From the NCBI RefSeq assembly GCF_004121075.1, contig NZ_RHLN01000011.1:32179-96178 (forward strand): a stretch of 64,000 nucleotides of DNA, given 5' to 3'. How positions within the stretch are numbered: position 1 is the first letter of the stretch; each line of letters opens with the position of its first letter. Source of the DNA: Lutibacter sp. HS1-25 (lineage in GTDB: Bacteria; Bacteroidota; Bacteroidia; Flavobacteriales; Flavobacteriaceae). Positions 53,686-63,657 of this stretch are shown here, piece by piece. A program made the position numbers and the translations under genes. Under the pieces are notes generated by a model. That model ran no database searches. It saw only the letters and a list, made by a program, of their open reading frames with translations, and was not told the origin of the DNA.

Positions 53686-54644
53686 TATTTTTTTGGTTTG
53701 TATTTTGAGTTTTTAAATATTTCTTCGGCATTGGTTTGCAAAAGTTGCTGCAAAGTTACATCATTATTTTTCATATACGACCTTACTATTTGCCAACCCA
53801 ACCAAACACCTATTCTACCAGGAGATTCTTTATCAATATCTATATAAAATTTAGAAAAAGGAGCTTCAAAAATAAAGCGAGAATACAAGTCACTATCTGT
53901 ACTATACAACAATTTATTTTCAACAAAATATTGCCAAACATACAGTTCATTTGTTTGTGCCCAATCCAAATTTTCTTTGCTATAACCCATTTTTTGAGCA
54001 TCAGAAACAGTTGGTAAATAACAATCTAACTGGTACATTTTTTTACCTTCATTGATAATTAAATCAACAAATTGCCTGTTTTTTTGAGGCGAAAAATAAG
54101 CTTCACCAATGGCAAAGGCAATATCAACTGCTAACTGAGATTTATCGTAATTACGCGCCAAATACATTGGAAAATCTTTATAAATTTCATCTGTACCACC
54201 CAAATACATATCCAATGAAATAAATAAATAATCTTTGGTGTACAGCACTTTATTTCTATAATCTAAATCTGTTATAAGCGTAATTATTTGAGGAGATTGA
54301 AATGCCGGATGGTAATATTTAATATGCTTAAACAATGTTTCAACTTGCTTTTTTTCAACTTCAAAATCGCCAAAAACCCTTTGCGCCTCTTTAAATAATA
54401 TCAATTCACCTTCATCATTCATTCTATTTAACCAAATACTATCTGGAGTTTGCTCAGGAAATAAAAAAGGATATTCTTTTTTTAACTCTGGAAGTGTTTC
54501 AATAGTAGTAGTGTAAAATTTTTGATCAAATCTATCAACAGACACATTTACATCAATTTCAGAAACATCAATACTTTCTTTCACTTCATTTTTACAAGAA
54601 ATTATTGACAATAAAATAATAAGTAGGCCTAAAAATTTATTCAT
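53685..54644 (-). CDS. gldB: Gliding motility lipoprotein GldB
   Basis: A 319-residue lipoprotein (lipobox IISC with cysteine at 17) with the family hallmarks VDRFDQKFY near 36-44 and GRIGVWLGWQIVRSYM near 281-296. GldB is essential for gliding in F. johnsoniae and lies in the cell envelope, where it stabilises the motor or the lipoprotein GldC partner. nadE is coded back to back with it, an arrangement also known from other flavobacteria. Confidence 0.93.
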   Translation of the reverse strand: MNKFLGLLIILLSIISCKNEVKESIDVSEIDVNVSVDRFDQKFYTTTIETLPELKKEYPFLFPEQTPDSIWLNRMNDEGELILFKEAQRVFGDFEVEKKQVETLFKHIKYYHPAFQSPQIITLITDLDYRNKVLYTKDYLFISLDMYLGGTDEIYKDFPMYLARNYDKSQLAVDIAFAIGEAYFSPQKNRQFVDLIINEGKKMYQLDCYLPTVSDAQKMGYSKENLDWAQTNELYVWQYFVENKLLYSTDSDLYSRFIFEAPFSKFYIDIDKESPGRIGVWLGWQIVRSYMKNNDVTLQQLLQTNAEEIFKNSKYKPKK

Positions 54645-54704
54645 TAAATACTATATTTACAATTCTATTTTTTAAAACGATAAAATTACTAAAAAAGTTT
54701 AAGT

Positions 54705-55496
54705 ATGGATACTGAAAAAGTTGTTGATTATATAGTTAATTGGTTAAAAGATTATGCAACTAATGCAAAAGTTAAAGGATTTGTAATAGGAATTTCGGGC
54801 GGAATAGACTCGGCAGTAACTTCAACCTTGTGCGCAAAAACAGGTTTTCCGGTAATGTGTGTTGAAATGCCTATTCATCAAGCTGAAAATCAAGTATCAA
54901 GAGCTTATAAACATATTGATTGGCTTAAAGAAAATTTTAAACAGGTTACGGTTGAACAGGTAAATCTTACAAATGTTTTTGACAACCTTATGGCTGCTTT
55001 CCCTCCTGTTGAAAATGAAGAAGACAGATTGTTGTCTTTGGCAAACACAAGAGCGCGACTTAGAATGACTTCATTATATTATTTTGCGGCACTTCACGGT
55101 TATTTAGTGGCTGGTACAGGTAACAAAGTTGAAGATTTTGGTGTTGGATTTTTTACAAAATATGGCGATGGCGGTGTAGATTTGAGTCCGATTGCTGATT
55201 TAATGAAATCTGAAGTATATGTGTTGGCTAAATATTTGGGCGTAAATTCAGAAATTATAGAAGCTGCACCAACTGATGGTCTTTGGGGAGATGATAAAAC
55301 AGATGAAGATCAAATTGGCGCAAGTTATGATGAGTTAGAATGGGCTATGAACCAAGCTGAATTAGGTAAAACCGCCGCTGATTTTAACAATAGAGAAAAA
55401 GAAGTTTTTACAATATATGCTCAAAGAAACAGCGCCAATAAGCATAAAATGGAACCGATTCCTGTTTGTAAAATTCCGAAGGAATTGAAAAATTAA
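54705..55496 (+). CDS. nadE: NAD(+) synthase, ammonia-dependent
   Basis: A 263-residue enzyme of the last step of NAD synthesis (deamido-NAD, ATP and ammonia). GISGGIDSAVT (28-38) is the PP-loop, and the dimer-forming GTGNKVEDFGVGFFTKYGDGGVDLSP region near 140-165 is present. There is no N-terminal glutaminase domain, so ammonia is used directly. A lipoprotein thioredoxin gene follows after 11 bases and may be cotranscribed. Confidence 0.95.
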   Translation: MDTEKVVDYIVNWLKDYATNAKVKGFVIGISGGIDSAVTSTLCAKTGFPVMCVEMPIHQAENQVSRAYKHIDWLKENFKQVTVEQVNLTNVFDNLMAAFPPVENEEDRLLSLANTRARLRMTSLYYFAALHGYLVAGTGNKVEDFGVGFFTKYGDGGVDLSPIADLMKSEVYVLAKYLGVNSEIIEAAPTDGLWGDDKTDEDQIGASYDELEWAMNQAELGKTAADFNNREKEVFTIYAQRNSANKHKMEPIPVCKIPKELKN

Positions 55497-55507
55497 ACCA
55501 TTATATA

Positions 55508-56032
55508 ATGAAACAATTATTGCTATTTGCTTTTATTTTTGTACTTTTTTCTTGTAAAGAAGTTACCAAAACTGAAAAAACGGCTACAATAGAAAATGCA
55601 ACCGAAATTACTATTGAAGAAATTAATTACAACGGTTTGGAATTGTTGTTAAATAAGCAAGACGATAAAACCTATGTGATTAATTTTTGGGCAACTTGGT
55701 GCAAACCTTGTGTTGAAGAATTGCCTTCTTTTCAGCAATTGTATGAAAATTACAAAGGCAAAAACGTGGAAGTGATTTTGGTGAGTTTGGATTTTAAAAA
55801 TCAGGTAGAAACAAGATTGATCCCTTTTATAAAAGAGCATAATTTAAAACCAACTGTTGTTTTAATGGTCGACCCAGATCAAAATACTTGGATTCCAAAA
55901 GTAGATACTGAATGGTCTGGAGCAGTGCCTGCAACCATGATTTACAATAAAAATAAACGTGCTTTTTTTGAGCAATCTTTTACTTATGAAAAGTTAGAAA
56001 CTGAATTAAATAACATTTTAAAAACCAATTAA
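55508..56032 (+). CDS. TlpA-like thioredoxin-fold lipoprotein
   Basis: A 174-residue lipoprotein (LFSC lipobox, cysteine at 16) with a redoxin fold. The active site WCKPC is in NFWATWCKPCVEELPSF near 59-75. Such proteins reduce disulfides or metal sites in the periplasm, for example during cytochrome c maturation. It lies 2 bases before another thioredoxin-fold gene, and the pair probably handles oxidised proteins in the periplasm. Confidence 0.88.
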   Translation: MKQLLLFAFIFVLFSCKEVTKTEKTATIENATEITIEEINYNGLELLLNKQDDKTYVINFWATWCKPCVEELPSFQQLYENYKGKNVEVILVSLDFKNQVETRLIPFIKEHNLKPTVVLMVDPDQNTWIPKVDTEWSGAVPATMIYNKNKRAFFEQSFTYEKLETELNNILKTN

Positions 56033-56034
56033 TT

Positions 56035-56646
56035 ATGAAAATTTTAAAAGTAAGTTTTGTATTAATCGTGTTTATTTTAGTGTCTGCCTTCACTATAAAA
56101 AACACACTAGATGGTTATAAAATTGGCGATATAGCAACCGATTTTAAATTAAAAAATGTAGACAACAAAATGGTTTCTTTGTCTGACTACAAAAGTGCAA
56201 AAGGATTTATTGTAATTTTCACTTGCAATCATTGTCCGTTTTCTATTGCTTACCAAGATAGAATTATTGCTTTGGACAAAAAATACAAAGCAAAGGGATA
56301 TCCTGTAATTGCCATTAACCCAAACAATCCTGCAATTTCTAAAGGAGATGATTTTGAGGCAATGCAACAAAGAGCCAAAGAAAAAGGATTTACTTTTCCA
56401 TATTTATTTGATGAAGGACAACAAATTTACCCGCAATATGGTGCTACAAGAACACCTGAAGTTTATTTGTTAAACAAAGAAAACGGCAAATTAATTGTTG
56501 CGTATATGGGCGCCATTGACAACAATTCTCAAGACGAAGCTGCTGTTACTGAAAAGTATGTTGAAAATGCAGTTGATGCACTTTTGGCTGGTAAAAAACC
56601 TACTATAAATACAACCAAAGCCATAGGTTGTTCAATTAAAAAATAA
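56035..56646 (+). CDS. Thioredoxin-family secreted protein (AhpC/TSA-like)
   Basis: A 203-residue protein with a signal anchor (1-20). The active site TCNHCPF near 62-68 is a CxxC motif of the thioredoxin-like family, and the CXXC-associated cis-proline is likely in RTPEVYLL near 139-146. The remaining layout (LKNVDNKMVSLSDYKSAKG) is that of peroxiredoxin-like AhpC/TSA proteins. The substrate is unknown; it shares an operon with the TlpA-like gene. Confidence 0.85.
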   Translation: MKILKVSFVLIVFILVSAFTIKNTLDGYKIGDIATDFKLKNVDNKMVSLSDYKSAKGFIVIFTCNHCPFSIAYQDRIIALDKKYKAKGYPVIAINPNNPAISKGDDFEAMQQRAKEKGFTFPYLFDEGQQIYPQYGATRTPEVYLLNKENGKLIVAYMGAIDNNSQDEAAVTEKYVENAVDALLAGKKPTINTTKAIGCSIKK

Positions 56647-56664
56647 CCTAAAAAATAAAGCAAA

Positions 56665-58719
56665 TTACACCACTCTATTTAAGCGTTCGGCCAAACGAAT
56701 TTTTAGTTGGGTGTAATTTGTTATGTTTTCAAGGGTTAAATCTCTTTCACTTTCACTCATTTCTCCAATAAGTGATTTTATTTTTTGCTCAATTAAAACG
56801 CGTCTCAAATTATAAATAGCATCTAAAACAGCTTTTGTTTGAACATCGATTCCTTTTTTTACAGGAATTCCTTTTTTATCCCAATCACTTAAAACATATT
56901 TTTCATCATCCATTAAAATACTTGTAACCAAGTTTGATATCTCTGAATTTGGGTGATTTACCAAGCCATCTATTGAAATAACTTCATCTTGATTTAAATG
57001 ATTTATGACTTCAAAATAGACTTCTCTAAAAATTTTGGTAGCAAATTCAATTTCATCTTCCTGTAAACTTAAGTATATTTCTTTTGAAACAACATTTATG
57101 AATTTTTCTTTTTTGAGTCTTCTCCCATTTCCATCTACCGCATCTTCAGCTACATAATCTTCAAATTCATCAGAATTATTTCCGTACAATAACAATATCC
57201 TAACAATTTCTCTTTCGTATTTTTCTAATTCATCAACCTTTTGAGTTGGCAGTGTTTTTTGAAACTGCGCAGCTTCTGGGTATAAAAATTCAATTGGAGG
57301 TTCATTAGGATCCTTATTTGGATTTGGATTTGGGCTTGAAATAGGCGCACTTTTAACCTGACTTTTTTGAATTGGTTTAGATGCATTGTCTCGCTGAACT
57401 TTACTGTTAAGTTGTGCCAACTCACTAAACAATACAGTTTCTGAAATATCCATAATTCTTGAACATTCCTTTACATAAACTTCTTGCTGAATGCGATCTG
57501 GAATTTTTGAAATGCTAATTACAATATCTCTAATCAATCCTGCTTTTTTAACAGGATCATTTTTCGCTTCATCCATCAACAATGAAACCTTAAAATTGAT
57601 AAAATCCTGCGAATTATTTTTTAAATAGTCAGTTAATTCTTCTTTTGAAACTCTTTTAGAAAAACTGTCGGGGTCATCACCATCGGGAAACATCAAAACA
57701 CGAACGTTCATTCCCTGTTCTAAAATTAAATCTATTCCACGAATAGAAGCTCTTATACCAGCGGCATCACCATCAAAAAGAATGGTAATATTTTTTGTTA
57801 ACCTGTTGATTAAACGAATTTGATTTTCGGTTAATGCAGTACCAGATGAAGCTACTACATTTTCTACACCAGCCTGAGACATAGAAATTACATCAGTATA
57901 ACCTTCAACCAAATAACAAGTATCTTCTTTGGCAATACTTTGTTTTGCATAATGAATACCATATAAAACGTTGCTTTTATGGTAAATATCACTATCTGGA
58001 GAATTTAAATATTTAGCAGCTTTTTTATCGTTAACTAAAATTCGCCCACCAAAACCTAACACCCGGCCACTCATACTATGAATTGGAAACAACACACGAC
58101 CTTTAAAACGGTCAAATTGTTTGGTGCCATTTGGTGCTAATAAATCTTGTTTAACAATACTAAGTCCCGTAGATTCTAAATATTTAAGATTGTAACCTTT
58201 ATTTAAAGCTTCGTTGGTAAAAGCATCCCATTCATTTAAAGCATATCCAAGTTGAAACTTTTTAATAGTTTCATCGGTAAAACCACGTTCTTTAAAATAA
58301 CTTAAACCTATGGCTTTTCCTTGCTCATCTTCAAGCAGTATTTTTTGAAAATAATCTCGGGCAAATTCTGAAACCAAATACATACTTTCTCGCTCATCGG
58401 CATGTTGCTTTTGCTCATCGGTCTGCTCAATTTCATCGATTTCAATATTGTACTTTTTTGCCAAATACCTAATGGCTTCAGGGTATGAATAATGTTCGTG
58501 CTCCATTAAAAATGAAACAGCATTACCACCTTTACCTGTACTAAAATCTTTCCAAATTCCTTTTACTGGCGAAACCATAAAAGATGGTGAGCGTTCATCG
58601 GAAAACGGACTCAACCCTTTAAAGTTGCTTCCTGCTTTTTTTAGCTGAACAAATTCACCAATAACCTCCTCAACACGAGCGGTTTCAAATACAGTATCTA
58701 TGGTAGTTCTGGAAATCAA
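56665..58719 (-). CDS. dnaG: DNA primase DnaG with a degenerate zinc finger
   Basis: A 684-residue primase that starts Okazaki fragments. The normal CPFH...CxxC zinc site is lost: GLSPFS (S37 and S40 instead of Cys and His), and WKDFSTGKGG (D58 and T61 instead of Cys). The rest of the fold, GKGGNAVSFLMEHEH, is intact, as is the TOPRIM catalytic core with the EGYTD motif, and a long C-terminal helicase-binding part. I recall the same change in other flavobacterial DnaG proteins, so it looks ancestral. The gene stands alone before clpX. Confidence 0.95.
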   Translation of the reverse strand: MISRTTIDTVFETARVEEVIGEFVQLKKAGSNFKGLSPFSDERSPSFMVSPVKGIWKDFSTGKGGNAVSFLMEHEHYSYPEAIRYLAKKYNIEIDEIEQTDEQKQHADERESMYLVSEFARDYFQKILLEDEQGKAIGLSYFKERGFTDETIKKFQLGYALNEWDAFTNEALNKGYNLKYLESTGLSIVKQDLLAPNGTKQFDRFKGRVLFPIHSMSGRVLGFGGRILVNDKKAAKYLNSPDSDIYHKSNVLYGIHYAKQSIAKEDTCYLVEGYTDVISMSQAGVENVVASSGTALTENQIRLINRLTKNITILFDGDAAGIRASIRGIDLILEQGMNVRVLMFPDGDDPDSFSKRVSKEELTDYLKNNSQDFINFKVSLLMDEAKNDPVKKAGLIRDIVISISKIPDRIQQEVYVKECSRIMDISETVLFSELAQLNSKVQRDNASKPIQKSQVKSAPISSPNPNPNKDPNEPPIEFLYPEAAQFQKTLPTQKVDELEKYEREIVRILLLYGNNSDEFEDYVAEDAVDGNGRRLKKEKFINVVSKEIYLSLQEDEIEFATKIFREVYFEVINHLNQDEVISIDGLVNHPNSEISNLVTSILMDDEKYVLSDWDKKGIPVKKGIDVQTKAVLDAIYNLRRVLIEQKIKSLIGEMSESERDLTLENITNYTQLKIRLAERLNRVV

Positions 58720-58771
58720 TTTTAAAAAGGAATATTAATTATTTAAGGCTACTAAATTACTAAAATTAGAT

Positions 58772-58806
58772 AAAAAAATCACCCAATAATATTTAAAGGG
58801 TGATTT
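58772..58806 (-). terminator. Terminator after clpX
   Basis: AAATCACCC and GGGTGATTT flank a loop of about 13 bases; on the minus strand a run of seven T follows. Confidence 0.82.
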
Positions 58807-58832
58807 AATTTTATCTTAAATGTTATTTTTTA

Positions 58833-60080
58833 TTAAGATGCTGCTTTCAATCTTTTCAATGTAGATTTATTGATTTTATCTTCAGCATATTCTTTGGTAA
58901 TTTTCAACTTATCATCCTCAGAACCTGGCATTTCAAACATTGCATCTGTTAAAATAGCTTCACAAAGCGAACGTAAACCACGCGCACCTAACTTGTATTC
59001 AATAGCTTTATCTACAATATAATTCAATGCTTTTTCATTGATTGAAAATTTGATACCATCCATTTCAAACAACTTTTCGTATTGTTTAATAATAGAATTT
59101 TTTGGTTCGGTTAAAATAGATCTTAAAGTACCTGCATCTAATGGATCCATATGTGTTAAAACTGGCAAACGACCAATAATTTCAGGAATCAATCCGAATG
59201 CTTTTAAATCGCTTGGAATAATATATTGCAACATATTGGTCTCATCAACCCGATCTTCTTTGATAGAAGCGCTATACCCTACCGCCTGACGATTTAATCT
59301 TTTCCCTATAATTTTATCAATTCCAGAAAATGCACCACCAGCAATAAATAAAATGTCTTTTGTATTGACTTCAATAAATTTTTGATCGGGATGTTTTCTT
59401 CCCCCTTTTGGCGGAACATTTACTACAGACCCTTCTAACAATTTAAGTAAAGCTTGTTGAACTCCTTCACCAGAAACATCTCTTGTTATAGAAGGATTGT
59501 CACCACCCTTGCGAGCAATTTTATCAATTTCATCAATAAAAACAATACCTCTTTCTGCTTTATCTACATCATAATCTGCAGCTTGTAACAAACGTGTTAA
59601 AATGGTTTCAACATCTTCACCAACATAACCTGCTTCAGTTAAAACAGTTGCATCAACAATACAAAAAGGAACATTTAACATTTTTGCAATAGTACGTGCA
59701 ATTAACGTTTTTCCTGTACCTGTATCACCAACAATTACAATATTACTTTTTTCTATTTCAACAACTTCATCTTTATCTTTAGATTCTGGTTGCAACAAAC
59801 GTTTGTAATGGTTATAAACTGCTACAGACATTACACGTTTTGCTTGGTCTTGACCAATCATATACTGATCAATAAAATCCTTAATTTCTTTAGGCTTTTT
59901 CAAAATTAATTCTGAAGAAAGTGATGATGAACCACCTTGAGCAAGTTCTTCCAACACAATTCCGTGAGCCTGCTCAATACACTTATCGCAAATATGTGCA
60001 TCTAAACCTGCAATTAACAAATCCGTTTCTGGTTTTTTTCTTCCACAAAACGAACATTCTAAAACTTCATCTTTCGCCAT
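58833..60080 (-). CDS. clpX: ATP-dependent Clp protease, ATPase subunit ClpX
   Basis: A 415-residue AAA+ unfoldase that feeds proteins to ClpP. The N-terminal zinc-binding part (CSFCGRK at 9-15 and CDKC near 31-34), Walker [10 protein letters not shown] near 117-125, Walker [10 protein letters not shown] and the pore loop with [10 protein letters not shown] are all in place. It starts 40 bases after clpP, in the same order as in many bacteria. The IGF-type ClpP-binding loop is IGKRLNR-like in position, as expected. Confidence 0.97.
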   Translation of the reverse strand: MAKDEVLECSFCGRKKPETDLLIAGLDAHICDKCIEQAHGIVLEELAQGGSSSLSSELILKKPKEIKDFIDQYMIGQDQAKRVMSVAVYNHYKRLLQPESKDKDEVVEIEKSNIVIVGDTGTGKTLIARTIAKMLNVPFCIVDATVLTEAGYVGEDVETILTRLLQAADYDVDKAERGIVFIDEIDKIARKGGDNPSITRDVSGEGVQQALLKLLEGSVVNVPPKGGRKHPDQKFIEVNTKDILFIAGGAFSGIDKIIGKRLNRQAVGYSASIKEDRVDETNMLQYIIPSDLKAFGLIPEIIGRLPVLTHMDPLDAGTLRSILTEPKNSIIKQYEKLFEMDGIKFSINEKALNYIVDKAIEYKLGARGLRSLCEAILTDAMFEMPGSEDDKLKITKEYAEDKINKSTLKRLKAAS

Positions 60081-60119
60081 CCTATTGCTTTTAATTGTTG
60101 GTTTTTAAAAAAACCAAAT

Positions 60120-60779
60120 TTATTTTCTAACTAAAATTTCATCAATCATTCCATAAGCTTTTGCTTCTTCAGCTTTCATCCAATAATCTCTATCAGAATC
60201 GTTGTGAACTTTTTCCATAGTTTGACCTGAATGTTTTGAAATTATCTGATACAATTCATCTTTTAATTTCATTATCTCACGTGCTGTAATTTCGATATCA
60301 CTAGCCTGACCTTGAGCTCCACCCAAAGGTTGGTGAATCATTACACGCGAATGTGGCAATGCAGAACGCATTCCTTTTTCACCTGCACACATTAAAACAG
60401 CGCCCATAGATGCTGCCATACCAGTACAAATAGTTGCTACTTTTGGTTTGATAAATTGCATCGTATCGTAAATTCCTAAACCTGCATATACCCCACCACC
60501 TGGAGAATTGATATAAATTGAAATATCTTTTGAGTTATCTACACTTTCTAAAAATAACAATTGAGCCTGAATAATGTTGGCTACATAATCGTCTATAGCA
60601 GTACCTAAAAATATAATTCTATCCATCATTAAACGAGAAAACACATCCATTTGTGCTACGTTTAATTGACGCTCTTCAATAATATAAGGAGTTACACTAC
60701 TTACCAATTTATCATAGTGCATGCTGCTAATTCCTTGTTGCTTTGTTGCAAACTTTTTAAATTCTTTTCCGTAATCCAT
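60120..60779 (-). CDS. clpP: ATP-dependent Clp protease, proteolytic subunit ClpP
   Basis: A 219-residue serine protease forming the double-ring degradation chamber. The catalytic triad is Ser124 (GMAASMGAVL), His149 (MIHQPLGG) and Asp198 (DRDYW), spaced as in E. coli ClpP (97-122-171). The N-terminal part before the mature protein is a short leader (to about residue 25), which is usually cleaved. The gene is the first of the clpP-clpX unit. Confidence 0.97.
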   Translation of the reverse strand: MDYGKEFKKFATKQQGISSMHYDKLVSSVTPYIIEERQLNVAQMDVFSRLMMDRIIFLGTAIDDYVANIIQAQLLFLESVDNSKDISIYINSPGGGVYAGLGIYDTMQFIKPKVATICTGMAASMGAVLMCAGEKGMRSALPHSRVMIHQPLGGAQGQASDIEITAREIMKLKDELYQIISKHSGQTMEKVHNDSDRDYWMKAEEAKAYGMIDEILVRK

Positions 60780-61112
60780 TTTCAGGGTTTTTTTAAACTA
60801 TTAAGGTTGTAAATATAAGAAGTATTCATGAAATATACATTCAATAATTATTTTAGTATAGGTAAACTCATGCTATATAACATTTTTTTATGAAAATCGG
60901 ATTTATTTATGGGTGTAGCTTCTATATTTTGATTTTATTTTGAAGTAAAATACATAAAAATCATTTCTTCTAAAGGTAGCTACTAAAACAAATATGATTA
61001 TTTTTAATTACCATATTTAAATTACTTAAAAAGTTTACTTAAAATTTCAAGTGGGCTTTTATTATGCCTAATTATTTGTTTTAGGTATATTTGAACTTTA
61101 AAATTAAAGCAA
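60780..61112. other. Divergent gap between clpP and the aminopeptidase gene
   Basis: These 333 AT-rich bases contain a near-consensus -10 for clpP (TATATTTA, minus, about 60811-60818) and TATATTTG at 61086-61093 for the aminopeptidase. Several short reading frames are not supported, and I see no repeat. Confidence 0.5.
61086..61093 (+). promoter_or_regulatory. -10 element of the M1 aminopeptidase gene
   Basis: TATATTTG matches TAnnTTTG, 19 bases before the ATG; no TTG with regular spacing. Confidence 0.5.
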
Positions 61113-62714
61113 ATGAAAATCTCGATTAAATACACTTTATTCTTTTTATTTTTTTCAACAATACTAATCGCACAAAGTGATAAAGAACGTTTTGAAAGTA
61201 TTAATATAGAACATTACAAATTGGCTATTGAAGTAAATGATGCCAATAATAAAATCAAGGGTGAGATAAAAATTTTTATGCGTTTTAGAAAAAACGTAAC
61301 CTCATTTGATTTAGACTTGGTTGAACAAGATACTGAAACAGGAGAAGGCATGAAAGTTACCTCTATTTTTCAAAACAATACTTCGGTAGATTTTACACAA
61401 CAAAATAACAAATTAACAATTACACCAAAACATATTTTCCCAAACCTTACTTATACCTATACTATTGAATATAGTGGTATTCCAAAATCTGGCTTAATTA
61501 TAGGGCAAAATAAATTTGGAGACCGCACTTTTTTTGGAGACAACTGGCCAAACCGAGCTCAAAACTGGTTTCCTTGTGTAGATCATCCTTCAGACAAAGC
61601 GACTGTTGAATATATTGTAAAAGCACCTGAAAAATACCAGGTTATTGCAAACGGTGTAAAAGTTAGAGATACTGTTTTAAAAAACAATGTAAGACTTACT
61701 CATTACCAAAATAAAGAGGTTTTACCAACAAAGGTAATGGTAATTGGAGTCGCAAATTTTGCTGTAGAAAAACTTGGTGAAACACAAGGTGTTCCTGTTT
61801 CTAGCTGGGTATATCCTCAAAATGAAAAAGAAGGATTTCACGATTTTTCAACTGCACCAGCAATTTTAGATTTTTTTATTGAAACTATTGGCGAATTTCC
61901 ATTTCAAAAATTAGCCAATGTACAATCTTCAACAGAATATGGAGGTATGGAGAATGCAAGTGCCATATTTTATCCAGAAAATGCCATTACTGGTGAAGGC
62001 AAAATTGATGCTTTAATGGCTCACGAAATTGCGCACCAATGGTTTGGAGATGCTGTTACAGAATCTACTTGGTCTCAAATTTGGCTTAGTGAAGGTTTTG
62101 CAACTTATTTTGCCGATTTATATGTTCAAAAATCAAAGGGATATTCTGTTTTTCAACGTAGAATGGGATTTGAACGAAAAAAAGTACTGGATTTTTACAA
62201 AAAGCAACAAACACCAGTAGTTGATGTTAAAACTACCAACTTAATAGATTTGTTAAATCCAAATTCTTATGAAAAAGGCGCTTGGGTTTTACATATGTTA
62301 AGAAAAAAATTGGGTGATGAAGTGTTTTTTAAAGGTATTAAAACCTATTATTCTAACTACAAATACAGCAATGCATCAACTGCTAGATTTCAAAGTATAA
62401 TGCAACAGGTTTCTGGCAAAAATTTAGATGTTTTTTTCAATCAATGGTTAACATTATCAGAATATCCAATACTTAAATCTAACTGGATTTACTACAATAA
62501 CAAGGTTCGTTTAATGTTAGATCAAACACAAAATACCGCTTTTGAATTTCCTTTAGATATTGAATTAATTTATACTGATGGTACTTCTGAAATAAAAACA
62601 ATTCAAGTTACTTACAAAACTGAACCGTTTGTTATTGAAGGTCGTGGCGAAGTAAAAGAACTAAAATTTGACCCTAACAACTGGCTATTATTTCAATTAG
62701 CTGAAGAAGAATAA
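61113..62714 (+). CDS. M1 family metalloaminopeptidase
   Basis: A 533-residue, signal-bearing (1-20, ending LIAQ) zinc aminopeptidase. GGMENASAIFY near 283-293 binds the free amino end of the peptide; the zinc site HEIAHQWFGD (H304, E305, H308) and E327 in LSEGFATYF are complete. It is close in size to the short secreted M1 enzymes of Bacteroidota, which lack the long C-terminal domain of PepN. The protein should act in the periplasm or outside the cell on peptides. It is a single gene. Confidence 0.92.
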   Translation: MKISIKYTLFFLFFSTILIAQSDKERFESINIEHYKLAIEVNDANNKIKGEIKIFMRFRKNVTSFDLDLVEQDTETGEGMKVTSIFQNNTSVDFTQQNNKLTITPKHIFPNLTYTYTIEYSGIPKSGLIIGQNKFGDRTFFGDNWPNRAQNWFPCVDHPSDKATVEYIVKAPEKYQVIANGVKVRDTVLKNNVRLTHYQNKEVLPTKVMVIGVANFAVEKLGETQGVPVSSWVYPQNEKEGFHDFSTAPAILDFFIETIGEFPFQKLANVQSSTEYGGMENASAIFYPENAITGEGKIDALMAHEIAHQWFGDAVTESTWSQIWLSEGFATYFADLYVQKSKGYSVFQRRMGFERKKVLDFYKKQQTPVVDVKTTNLIDLLNPNSYEKGAWVLHMLRKKLGDEVFFKGIKTYYSNYKYSNASTARFQSIMQQVSGKNLDVFFNQWLTLSEYPILKSNWIYYNNKVRLMLDQTQNTAFEFPLDIELIYTDGTSEIKTIQVTYKTEPFVIEGRGEVKELKFDPNNWLLFQLAEEE

Positions 62715-62735
62715 TAATTTTAAACTATTATTATT
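62710..62735. terminator. AT-only hairpin between convergent genes
   Basis: AATAATAAT and ATTATTATT flank an 8-base loop overlapping the aminopeptidase stop. Weak but suitably placed for both strands. Confidence 0.35.
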
Positions 62736-62748
62736 TTCAATAACTTAA

Positions 62749-63657
62749 TTATTGTTCATCTTTTGTAATTTTAACTTTAAAATCTGGTGTTTCAACCAAT
62801 TGAAATGTTGCAGACGCAAACTTAACATGTCCATTAGTAGCTTCAACCTTTTTAAGTATTTGAGTAAACAAAGCTGTTTTTGTAATGCGACGTTTTTTAT
62901 AATTTACAATGTAACGCAAGGTATATTCCACCCAATTGTCATTGGCAATTAGCGAAACCATTGGATCTGTTTGCGCTTCTTCTAAACGATATTTATTTTG
63001 AAGTGTTTTCCATTTTTCTAATGATAATTGACTCAAATCACCAGCAACATCTTTTCCAGCTTGTTCAAGTATTTCTTTTGCCAAATCGTAATCACTACCA
63101 TATTGAATCGGAATTTTTATTTCATCCCATAAAAACGGAAAATCTCCTGAGTAGTTAAAAACGGGTTCTTTAAAAACAAAACTATTGGCAATTAAAACAA
63201 TTCTTCCGTTGTACAAATCACCATCAACCCATTGCCCTGTTTCCATAATTGTAGTACGAATAACACCAATATCCATTACATCACCTTTAATTCCACCTAA
63301 TTGAACCCGATCTCCAATTTTATAAAAACCACCAAACATAATAGCCACCCATCCGGCAAATGATGCAATAATTTCCTGCATAGCAAATGCAATACCTGCA
63401 CCCGCAACTCCCAATGCTACTGTAAGTCCGCCAAGCTGGTCACTAAAAACAATTGTCAACATTAAAATAGTCAATATATAACCAAAAAAGCTACTAAACT
63501 TTTTTGCTCTATACCTATTGTCGCTATCTTTAATTTTAGTAAATAAGTTTCGCTGAATTGCTTTTATTACAAGCCAAATAATTACAAGACATACAATTAT
63601 TACCAATGTTTTTTGGATAGTAGGCTCAAGTAAAAAAAATTTGATTTGATCTTCCAT
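62749..63657 (-). CDS. Mechanosensitive ion channel, MscS family
   Basis: A 302-residue membrane protein with about four helices; the last (LTVALGVAGAGIAFAMQEII near 74-93) has the glycine/alanine pattern that packs the MscS pore, and the following FGGFYKIGDRVQLGGIKGDVMDIG near 108-131 is the beta domain. Such channels open under membrane tension and let solutes out during hypo-osmotic shock. The C-terminal part is charged and soluble. It belongs to a small-MscS type; the tension threshold cannot be judged. Confidence 0.88.
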   Translation of the reverse strand: MEDQIKFFLLEPTIQKTLVIIVCLVIIWLVIKAIQRNLFTKIKDSDNRYRAKKFSSFFGYILTILMLTIVFSDQLGGLTVALGVAGAGIAFAMQEIIASFAGWVAIMFGGFYKIGDRVQLGGIKGDVMDIGVIRTTIMETGQWVDGDLYNGRIVLIANSFVFKEPVFNYSGDFPFLWDEIKIPIQYGSDYDLAKEILEQAGKDVAGDLSQLSLEKWKTLQNKYRLEEAQTDPMVSLIANDNWVEYTLRYIVNYKKRRITKTALFTQILKKVEATNGHVKFASATFQLVETPDFKVKITKDEQ

